From Candidatus Saccharicenans sp. (GTDB taxonomy: Bacteria; Acidobacteriota; Aminicenantia; Aminicenantales; Saccharicenantaceae), in assembly GCA_024653405.1 (NCBI GenBank), contig JANLGB010000036.1, positions 9,290-14,646 on the forward strand: a stretch of DNA of 5,357 bases. The letters run 5' to 3'. The translations under genes and the position numbers were made by a program. Positions 1-4,967 of the stretch are shown here, piece after piece. The notes under the pieces are model-generated. The model did not search any database, was not told the origin of the DNA, and was given only the letters and a program-made list of their open reading frames with translations. Position 1 is the stretch's first letter. Every line of letters starts with the position of its first letter.

Positions 1-452
1 TTATCAACCAGATCCGGGAAAAAATCGGGGTGTTTGTTGGCTCACCCGAAACCACTACCGGCGGCCGGGCCCTGAAATTCTATGCTTCTATGCGCATCGA
101 TGTCAGGAAACTGGCCACGCTGAAGGAGGGTGAGGAAGTGGTCGGCAGTCGAGTCAAAGTCAAGATCGTCAAGAACAAGCTGGCGCCGCCTTTCAGGGAA
201 GCCCAGTTTGACATCATCTTCGGTGAGGGCATTTCCCGCGAGGGCGACCTGGTGGATAGCGGTCTCCAGTATGGAATTCTGGAAAGGACCGGGACCTGGT
301 ATTCTTACCGCGGCGAAAGGCTGGGCCAGGGCCGGGAGAACGTAAAGAAACTGTTGAAAGAAAACAAGGAGCTGGCTGACCAGATTGACCTGGAAATCAG
401 GCGCAAGGTCGGGTTGCTGCCGGAAGCCGAGGAAGAAGGCAAGAAGAAATAG
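1..452 (+). CDS. recA: RecA recombinase, C-terminal part (5' end outside window)
   Basis: RecA forms an ATP-dependent filament on single-stranded DNA, carries out homologous pairing and triggers LexA self-cleavage. The frame is open from base 3, so the true start lies upstream; the GTG at 30 is an internal Val codon. The visible 149 residues begin in DNA-binding loop L2 with INQIREKIG, which holds the conserved Asn193, Gln194 and Arg196 (E. coli numbering). [15 protein letters not shown] follows, then the [12 protein letters not shown] strand and the small C-terminal domain around [12 protein letters not shown]. The tail is short, acidic then basic (EAEEEGKKK). Loop L2 reads GVFVGSPE where most RecAs read GVMFGNPE, so the usual Phe203 is Val. 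No recX follows and no terminator is evident after the TAG. Identification is by motif recall and is very secure. Confidence 0.97.
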   Translation, partial: INQIREKIGVFVGSPETTTGGRALKFYASMRIDVRKLATLKEGEEVVGSRVKVKIVKNKLAPPFREAQFDIIFGEGISREGDLVDSGLQYGILERTGTWYSYRGERLGQGRENVKKLLKENKELADQIDLEIRRKVGLLPEAEEEGKKK

Positions 453-474
453 GCCCGAAAAATCCTCCATAGTG

Positions 475-480
475 TATAAT
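475..480 (+). promoter_or_regulatory. Possible -10 box upstream of the SOD gene
   Basis: A perfect TATAAT lies 22 bases after the recA stop and about 120 bases before the SOD ATG. It is preceded directly by TG, but without the extra base of a true extended -10. No convincing -35 hexamer sits 16-18 bases upstream (about 451-458 reads AGGCCCGA). It could drive the SOD gene separately from recA, but the missing -35 keeps confidence low. Confidence 0.35.
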
Positions 481-503
481 AGATAAAGAAGGGAGAAAAA
501 ACT

Positions 504-526
504 CTGAGAAGGCGCAGTTTTCTCAG
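504..526 (+). repeat. Hairpin in SOD leader
   Basis: CTGAGAA (504-510) and TTCTCAG (520-526) form a perfect 7-bp inverted repeat around a 9-base loop. The left arm begins exactly at the candidate CTG initiator of the upstream extension. There is no T-tract after it, so it is not a terminator. It may occur by chance or may influence translation of the leader. Confidence 0.35.
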
Positions 527-588
527 TTTAATCGGAGCCCTGGGAGTTATTCTCCGGGCCCGGTTGGGCTTTTCGGGACAGGTCAAAC

Positions 589-596
589 AAGGAGGT
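589..596 (+). promoter_or_regulatory. Strong ribosome binding site of the SOD gene
   Basis: AAGGAGGT matches the 16S anti-Shine-Dalgarno end almost perfectly and lies six bases before the ATG at 603. It decides the start: the SOD frame extends further upstream, but this site makes 603 the likely main initiation codon. Confidence 0.85.
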
Positions 597-602
597 CATA
601 AC

Positions 603-1181
603 ATGACTTATCAGGCTAAAGATTATTCCGGCTTACTGGGCATGCCTGGTTTCAGTGAAACCCTGCTCAAGAACCATTTCACCCTTTATCAAGGTTATGT
701 CAACAACACCAACAAGGTGCTGGAGATTTTAGCCCAGATGGTCAAGGACGGGAAGACCGGGACGCCGGAATTCGCCGAGCTAAAAAGGCGGCTGGGCTGG
801 GAATGGAACGGGATGAGGCTGCATGAGTATTATTTCGAGAATCTTGGCCGAAAGGAAGCCCTGCCTCCCAGCAGCAAGCTCTATGAGAAAATCGCCGAGA
901 GCTTTGGCAGTTTTGAGCTGTGGGAAAAGGAATTCAGAGCGGTAGGGGCCATGCGCGGCATCGGTTGGGTAGGACTTTATCAGGACCTGCGTACCGGCCG
1001 CCTGATCAATTTCTGGATCAACGAGCATGATGTCGGGCACCCGGCCGGTTGTGAATTGCTGCTCATCATGGATGTTTTTGAGCATGCCTTTATAACTGAT
1101 TACGGGTTGAAGCGAGCCGATTACATCGACGCCTTTTTCAAGAATATCAACTGGAAAGCGGTAGAAAGTCGCCTGAAGTAA
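603..1181 (+). CDS. sod: Superoxide dismutase, Fe/Mn family (divergent subgroup)
   Basis: Converts superoxide to oxygen and hydrogen peroxide. The 192-residue protein is near the usual family length. The two-domain layout is visible: an N-terminal helical part with H25 (NHFTLYQGYV) and H74 (MRLHEYYF), and a C-terminal part with D157 and H161 in DVFEHA. These four are the expected metal ligands, although H25 stands one residue closer to the following YV than in the E. coli enzymes. The C-terminus (RADYIDAFFKNINW) is classical. Differences from E. coli SodA/SodB include LYQGYV instead of HHQTYV, Phe for Trp in DVWEHA, Gly70 four residues before H74, and His142 in INEHD where Mn enzymes have the active-site Gln. 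Metal preference cannot be assigned; Fe, Mn or cambialistic use is possible. Start 603 is chosen for its Shine-Dalgarno, but the frame continues upstream into a Tat-like leader. The neighbours are recA before and a DUF502 gene after. Confidence 0.93.
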   Translation: MTYQAKDYSGLLGMPGFSETLLKNHFTLYQGYVNNTNKVLEILAQMVKDGKTGTPEFAELKRRLGWEWNGMRLHEYYFENLGRKEALPPSSKLYEKIAESFGSFELWEKEFRAVGAMRGIGWVGLYQDLRTGRLINFWINEHDVGHPAGCELLLIMDVFEHAFITDYGLKRADYIDAFFKNINWKAVESRLK

Positions 1182-1202
1182 AGGACTAAAGACTGGTCGG
1201 AT

Positions 1203-1216
1203 AGGGCTTCCGCCCT
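1203..1216 (+). repeat. Small hairpin between SOD and DUF502 genes
   Basis: AGGGC TTCC GCCCT forms a perfect 5-bp stem with a four-base loop in the 75-base gap after the SOD stop. No run of T follows, so it is unlikely to end transcription. It may be a processing or stability element, or chance. Confidence 0.3.
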
Positions 1217-1256
1217 GACTCCTACTGAAAGCTACTACGGCCAGGGAGGGTCTCAA

Positions 1257-1886
1257 ATGAATCCCAGGAACCTGTTCAGGACTATCAAGCGGCAGATTTT
1301 CCGGGGCTTCCTGGCCCTGATTCCGATTTATCTTAGCTATCTGGTAATTAAATTCCTTTACTTAAACGTTGACCAGAAAGTTGCCGTCCAGATCGAAAAT
1401 TATATCGGTTTCCGGGTTCCCGGACTGGGCCTGGTGCTCATCCTGGTCCTGCTCTACCTGCTGGGCTGGCTGGCTTCCAACTGGGTCGGAAAACGGTTGC
1501 TTGGTCTGGTGGAGAAGATTATGGAGAAAATTCCGCTGATTAAAACGGTCTACAGCCTGGGCAAGCAGTTGGGCCTGGCCCTGGCTCTCCCTGAGAAGCA
1601 GGTCTTTCAACAGGTGGCCCTGGTGGAGCAGTTCCGGCCGGGCCTGTGGTCGATAGGTTTTGTCACCGGCCGCATCAGGGATAAAAGGACCGGCGAGAGC
1701 CTGGTCAAGCTGTTCATCCCCACCGCTCCTAACGTGACCACCGGTTTTACCGTTATGGTCAGCGAGAAAGATATCCGGCTTCTGCCCTGGTCGGTGCCGG
1801 AGGCCATGAAGATGATTCTGTCCGGCGGCATTGTTGCGGCCGAAGAGCTCGATTACTCGCTGCCCCGGGAAACGACCACTGGATGA
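1257..1886 (+). CDS. DUF502 family membrane protein
   Basis: A 209-residue inner-membrane protein of the DUF502 family, whose biochemical role is not established. Two hydrophobic segments are clear: about 16-35 (after a basic N-terminus, MNPRNLFRTIKRQIFRG) and about 55-74 (GLGLVLILVLLYLLGWLASN). The family hallmarks follow: IPLIKTVYSLGKQ (92-104), FIPTAPNVTTGF (153-164) and SVPEAMKMILSGG (179-191). The soluble C-terminal domain ends in a short polar tail. The start is supported by GGAGGG at 1245-1250, six bases before the ATG. It lies 75 bases after the SOD gene on the same strand with no clear terminator between, so co-transcription is possible. Family assignment is by motif recall; no specific function is claimed. 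Confidence 0.88.
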   Translation: MNPRNLFRTIKRQIFRGFLALIPIYLSYLVIKFLYLNVDQKVAVQIENYIGFRVPGLGLVLILVLLYLLGWLASNWVGKRLLGLVEKIMEKIPLIKTVYSLGKQLGLALALPEKQVFQQVALVEQFRPGLWSIGFVTGRIRDKRTGESLVKLFIPTAPNVTTGFTVMVSEKDIRLLPWSVPEAMKMILSGGIVAAEELDYSLPRETTTG

Positions 1887-1892
1887 CAGCTC

Positions 1893-1921
1893 TTTCCAAA
1901 CCAAACTTTTATCTATATAAT
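1893..1921 (+). promoter_or_regulatory. Sigma70-type promoter of the ABC exporter operon
   Basis: TTTCCA (1893-1898, four of six matches to TTGACA) is separated by exactly 17 bases from a perfect TATAAT (1916-1921). It sits right after the DUF502 stop and 35 bases before the ATPase start. This is the best promoter in the window and argues that the ABC pair is its own transcription unit. Confidence 0.65.
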
Positions 1922-1955
1922 CCGTATAAATAAGAAAACCTGCAAGGAGGTCCGG

Positions 1956-2678
1956 ATGGCCCCAGTTCTGGAAGTTGAAGGACTCAAAAAAAGATACGGT
2001 AGCCTGGAAGCGCTGAAGGGCATAAGCTTCAAGGTGGAAGAGGGCGAAATCTTCGGCCTGATCGGCCCTAACGGCGCCGGCAAGACCACCACCCTAAGAA
2101 TAATTTCCACCCTGCTGACCCCCACCGACGGCCGGGTGACTTTTCTGGGCTTTGACCTGAAGAAGAATCCGGAAAAGTTCAGGGAAAGAATCAGCTATCT
2201 GCCGGAAGAAGCCGGGGCTTACCGTAACATGAAAGGAATTGACTACCTGAATTTTATGGCTAAATTTTACGCTCCGGATGAAGCTGAAGCCAAGAAGTAT
2301 GTGGAACGGGCTATCGCCATCTCCGGTCTGGGCGAAAGGCTTAAGGATAAAGCCGGCACCTACAGCAAGGGCATGACCAGGAAGCTCCTCCTGGCCCGGG
2401 CTCTGATGACCAAGCCGGCCATGGCCATCCTGGATGAGCCCACCTCTGGTCTGGACGTCATAAATTCCCTGGAAGTCCGGGAGATGATAAAAGGATTTAC
2501 CAGGGAAGGGGTATCGGTGCTGCTATCGTCGCACAACATGCTGGAAGTGGAATTCCTGTCAGACCGGGTAGCCCTGATCGACCGGGGAGTGATCCTTGAT
2601 GCCGGCACCCCCCAGACCCTGAAGGAAAAATATCAGGCCGCTAACTTGGAAATAGTCTTCAGGAGAGCTGTCCAATGA
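1956..2678 (+). CDS. ABC transporter ATP-binding protein (NatA/CcmA-like)
   Basis: Cytoplasmic ATPase that powers the membrane partner encoded next to it. All core ABC motifs are visible in 240 residues: Walker A GPNGAGKT (37-44), signature YSKGM (136-140), Walker B AMAILDEP (155-162), D-loop SGLD (164-167) and switch His193 (SSHNM). The Q-loop position reads YLPEE, with Glu84 rather than Gln, as is common in the NatA-like exporter branch. The signature YSKGM instead of LSGGQ is also typical of that branch. An AAGGAGGT at 1944-1951 precedes the ATG. The stop overlaps the permease start (ATGA), so translation is coupled. The substrate is unknown; Na+ export, drug export or lipid/polysaccharide export are all possible for such pairs. 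Confidence 0.95.
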   Translation: MAPVLEVEGLKKRYGSLEALKGISFKVEEGEIFGLIGPNGAGKTTTLRIISTLLTPTDGRVTFLGFDLKKNPEKFRERISYLPEEAGAYRNMKGIDYLNFMAKFYAPDEAEAKKYVERAIAISGLGERLKDKAGTYSKGMTRKLLLARALMTKPAMAILDEPTSGLDVINSLEVREMIKGFTREGVSVLLSSHNMLEVEFLSDRVALIDRGVILDAGTPQTLKEKYQAANLEIVFRRAVQ

Positions 2679-3961
2679 AAAACTTCAGTCATCTTTTAAT
2701 AAAAGAAATAAAGGAATTATTGAACAAGCAGCTCCTGATCTCCCTGGTTTTTATCCTGGTCATTTTCAACTTTATCGGTAACATAACCAGGACTGAGATG
2801 AAAAAGGCCATGGCCAAGCAGAAAATCGCCGTCCTGGACCTGGACCGGTCGGAAATCTCCAGGAACATCATCGGGGCCCTGAACCTGGCCAGGTTCATCA
2901 TTGAAGAAAAAACCGGGGACAAAGAGAAAGTTGTGGAAGAGGTCCGCAACAGCAACCTGGACCTGCTGGTGGTCATCCCGGCCGGCTTCGGCCAGTTGGC
3001 CAGCAGCTTCCAGCCGACAGAAGTGGAAACCTATTCTTTCCTCAAAGGGGTGTCCATTTCCGGTCGCACCAAGACCGAGCTGGTCAAAGCCCTGCTTAAT
3101 TCCACCAACGACTACTTGTCCAACGAGTACCTGAAGAAGAAAATCCCGGAGGCTGACCCGAAGTTACTTAAAGCGCCCATCAAGAGCCGGGAATTCGTAG
3201 TGGTCAAAGATAAACAGGCCGAGGGCTCCAGCGCCGCGATCATCGGGGCCCTGACCGCCCAGAACTTCATCCTGCCGGTCATCCTGATGATGATAATCAT
3301 GTATTCGGCCCAGATGGTCATCACGGCCATCGCCATGGAAAAGCAGAACAAGACGCTGGAAACTCTCCTGACCGTGCCCGTTTCCCGCGGGGCCATCGTC
3401 ATGGCCAAGATGCTGGCCGCGGCGGTAGTCGGGTTGCTGTCGGCAGCCATCTACATGTACGGTTTTCGCAACGCTTTCAATTTTACCGACATGGATGATA
3501 TTTCCAGGGCGCTAGGGGGCCTGGCTCCCGTCTTAAAACAGCTCGGCCTGACCGTTAACACCCAGGGATATATCCTGTTCGGAATTTCTCTTTTCCTGAC
3601 CATCCTCTGCGCCCTGGCCCTGGCCACCATCCTGGGTGTCCTGGCCGAGGATTACCGGACTGCCCAGAGCCTGTCTGTACCCCTGGTCTTCATCGTGATG
3701 GTCCCCTATTTCATCAGCCTGTTTGCCGATATCAACACCATGTCGCTTCCGGCCAAGATCCTGGTCCTGGCCATTCCCTTCTCCCATCCCTTCTTTGCCA
3801 TGCAGAACATCATGTTCGGGCACATGAACATGCTGTGGCTCGGTATCGTCTACAATTTCCTGTTCGTAGTGGTCTTGCTGTGGTGGACTACCAGGATCTT
3901 TGCCACCGACCGGGTGCTGACCATGAAGCTCAAGTGGCGCAAGAAGAAGGTAGTGCTGTAA
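2675..3961 (+). CDS. ABC-2 type permease (NatB-like)
   Basis: Membrane subunit of the exporter, 428 residues, with the ABC-2 permease layout. One N-terminal membrane segment (about 20-36) follows a short amphipathic start. A large outside domain (about 37-190) begins with KIAVLDLDRS, and a C-terminal bundle follows with segments near 192-218, 240-263, 298-322, 333-352, 360-376 and 385-404. The conserved cytoplasmic motif MEKQNKTLETLLTVPVSRG (221-239) after the second segment is the coupling region typical of the NatB type. The C-terminus is strongly basic (KLKWRKKK), as expected for a cytoplasmic end. The start overlaps the ATPase stop by four bases and has no strong ribosome binding site of its own, consistent with translational coupling. 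No substrate-binding protein lies nearby, which fits an exporter. Confidence 0.93.
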   Translation: MKNFSHLLIKEIKELLNKQLLISLVFILVIFNFIGNITRTEMKKAMAKQKIAVLDLDRSEISRNIIGALNLARFIIEEKTGDKEKVVEEVRNSNLDLLVVIPAGFGQLASSFQPTEVETYSFLKGVSISGRTKTELVKALLNSTNDYLSNEYLKKKIPEADPKLLKAPIKSREFVVVKDKQAEGSSAAIIGALTAQNFILPVILMMIIMYSAQMVITAIAMEKQNKTLETLLTVPVSRGAIVMAKMLAAAVVGLLSAAIYMYGFRNAFNFTDMDDISRALGGLAPVLKQLGLTVNTQGYILFGISLFLTILCALALATILGVLAEDYRTAQSLSVPLVFIVMVPYFISLFADINTMSLPAKILVLAIPFSHPFFAMQNIMFGHMNMLWLGIVYNFLFVVVLLWWTTRIFATDRVLTMKLKWRKKKVVL

Positions 3962-3999
3962 GGTTAGCTTTCTCAAACGGGAAAACAGGCCAATAATTG

Positions 4000-4666
4000 C
4001 TATTTCTCAATCTGTCTTTTTACATAAAGAGCAATATCCTGGTGTGTGGCGAACCAGACCCCCGGTTTTGACAGCAGGTAATTTATCAATTTCTCCAGCA
4101 TGACCATCCGGCTGCGATGGCCGATATATTTTGGGTGCATGGTCAGAATCAGGCAGGTTCCTTCCTCATAAGCCTGGTTGAATTCTTCCTTCCAGATGCT
4201 GAATACGTCTTCGGGAGTGGAGTGGGGACGGACGTTGCTGTAACGATCAAAGCCAAAATAAGGGTAATCGTCGAGAAGCCATTACACCGGCAGTTCCACC
4301 ACTCCGGTGGCTTGACCATTCTCCAGCAATTCATAAGGCCGGTCATCGGCCATCAGGCTGGAATCATAGACGAGGCCCAGTTCCCTGATGGTTTTCAGGG
4401 TGGCCGGGCTAAAATCCCAGGAAGGGGTCCTGATGCCGGCCGGAGCTTGCCCGGTTCTCTCTTTAAGGACCTCAAAGGATTTTTTCATCAGCTCCCGCTC
4501 TTCCTCCTCACTCAGCAGGGAGTTCCTTTCGTGGATCCAGCCGTGCATTCCGATCTCGTGTCTTTTCTTATCAACAATCAGCTTAATGGCTGATGACCAG
4601 GGTCAGCAGGCAACCGAAAAGAAACAATTTAAGAACCAGATTCTCTTTAAGTTTAACATTGGCCAT
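4000..4666 (-). pseudogene. Polysaccharide deacetylase (CE4, PuuE-like), broken
   Basis: The intact relative would be a metal-dependent deacetylase of the NodB fold. The minus frame reads HEIGMHGWIHERNSLL (motif 2 with the His-x-x-x-His metal pair), GIRTPSWDFSP (motif 3), YDSSLMADDRPYELL and GVVELPV, then an in-frame TAA at 4282-4284. The same frame continues with WLLDDYPYFGFDRYSN, then LILTMHPKYIGHRSRM (motif 5), to TAG at 4000-4002. Relatives, as I recall them, have Glu at the stop (VVELPVEW), so GAA to TAA is the simplest lesion. Upstream, a well-placed AGGAGG (4672-4677) and ATG at 4664-4666 start a hydrophobic N-terminus (ENLVLKLFLFGCLLTLVIS) that stops at 4583-4585. The deacetylase frame is open only from 4602. 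The first catalytic motif (TFDxD region) is missing, so a deletion with frame change is likely. No start allows re-initiation after the TAA. Confidence 0.85.
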
Positions 4667-4671
4667 TTTCC

Positions 4672-4677
4672 CCTCCT
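4672..4677 (-). promoter_or_regulatory. Ribosome binding site of the deacetylase pseudogene
   Basis: The minus strand reads AGGAGGGGAAA directly before the ATG at 4664-4666, giving AGGAGG with five bases of spacing. It shows that the 27-codon hydrophobic reading frame is a genuine start region and not a chance ORF. Confidence 0.7.
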
Positions 4678-4702
4678 GAATATCAGGTCGCGCACTCAAA
4701 GA

Positions 4703-4731
4703 ATTATAAAATAAAATCCTGCAGGCCAAAA
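4703..4731 (-). promoter_or_regulatory. Possible promoter of the deacetylase pseudogene
   Basis: On the minus strand a perfect TATAAT occupies 4708-4703, about 37 bases before the ATG at 4666. The hexamer 17 bases further upstream reads TTTTGG, a poor -35. The region overlaps the stop of the 39-codon fragment, so the -10 match may simply be A+T-rich coincidence. Confidence 0.35.
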
Positions 4732-4823
4732 GCTCGAAACTCCTGCCTGTCCCGCAACCGTTCTCCAAACTTATAACGGGTCTTTTCATTGGGAATCACC
4801 AGAGTTTGGCTAATTTTCTGGTC
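4704..4823 (-). pseudogene. Possible gene remnant, unrecognised
   Basis: Between the oxidoreductase stop and the deacetylase start, one minus frame gives 39 codons with protein-like composition: after DQKISQTLV come IPNEKTRYKFGERLRD and RQEFRAFGLQDFIL, then TAA at 4704-4706. A TGA at 4824-4826 precedes it. The same frame reads NEFVIPPHHFAC just upstream of that TGA. There is no plausible start. The charged, amphipathic run ending in a stop looks more like the C-terminal end of a decayed protein than random sequence, but I do not recognise the family. It could also be chance. The longer overlapping minus frame starting at 4789 has a less protein-like composition. Confidence 0.25.
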
Positions 4824-4926
4824 TCAACAGGCAAAATGATGTGGGGGAATGACGAATTCATTGATTTGAAAAATAGAAGCCGGCAAGATGGATGAAAGAA
4901 AAAAGGGGATTATCCTTCAGCAGAAA

Positions 4927-4948
4927 TATATGAATGGTTATTCATATA
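4927..4948. repeat. Perfect 9-bp inverted repeat
   Basis: TATATGAAT GGTT ATTCATATA is a perfect 9-bp inverted repeat with a four-base centre. It begins 19 bases past the oxidoreductase stop on the minus strand. The stem is A+T rich (two G-C pairs) and lacks a following clean U-run, so it is a poor intrinsic terminator. As double-stranded DNA it has the form of an operator for a dimeric regulator. Which of the two, if either, cannot be told. Confidence 0.55.
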
Positions 4949-4967
4949 ATTGGCTTCCCCGAGCCGG

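Larger units (their letters stand above)
483..602 (+). other. In-frame N-terminal extension of the SOD frame with Tat-like signal sequence
   Basis: The SOD reading frame is open upstream of its ATG back to a TAG at 480-482. The 40 extra codons include LRRRSFLSLIGALGVIL (504-554) followed by RARLGFSGQ. This has the layout of a twin-arginine signal peptide: a basic R-R-R-S-F-L start, a Gly/Ala/Leu hydrophobic core, then a polar linker. No ATG, GTG or TTG precedes it in frame. The only plausible initiator is CTG at 504, eight bases after a purine-rich GGGAG (491-495). Either an exported long form starts at a rare codon, or this is the relic of an ancestral signal peptide whose start was lost. 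The sequence pattern is seen; its use is inference. Confidence 0.45.
4679..4967. other. Gene-poor spacer with decay features
   Basis: About 290 bases separate the oxidoreductase stop from the deacetylase ribosome binding site. They hold the putative 39-codon remnant, a weak minus-strand promoter and the 22-base palindrome listed separately. A T-run on the minus strand at 4901-4906 (reading CCCCTTTTTT) has no stem directly before it. No RNA gene, insertion sequence end or direct repeat is evident. Confidence 0.5.

Noticed and set aside
496..502. A AAA AAC heptamer resembling a -1 frameshift slippery site
   Set aside because: No translated frame reaches it: the matching upstream frame is closed by a TAG at 470-472 and has no start, and the -1 frame does not join the SOD frame.
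558..573. GCCC-GGTT-GGGC followed by TTTT, terminator-like
   Set aside because: The stem is only four base pairs and the T-run is four long. It lies inside the open upstream extension of the SOD frame and just before the SOD ribosome binding site, so it is too weak to call.
1362..1904. 180-codon open frame on the minus strand opposite DUF502
   Set aside because: It is a shadow of the DUF502 gene, Gln/His rich, with no recognisable domain. The plus-strand frame carries clear family motifs.
3533..3976. 147-codon open frame on the minus strand opposite the permease
   Set aside because: His/Gln/Gly-rich translation typical of an antisense shadow; the plus frame is a well-formed permease.
3962..3999. 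Terminator between the convergent permease and deacetylase ends
   Set aside because: The 38 bases contain no stem longer than four pairs apart from the trivial CAATAATTG, and no fitting T-run.
4117..4593. 158-codon plus-strand open frame over the deacetylase region
   Set aside because: The minus strand carries unmistakable deacetylase motifs on both sides of the internal stop. The plus frame is open only because of codon bias opposite it.
4583..4789. 68-codon minus frame starting at ATG 4787-4789
   Set aside because: The ATG at 4664-4666 inside it has the strong ribosome binding site. The first 41 residues have no recognisable character and overlap another, more protein-like frame.
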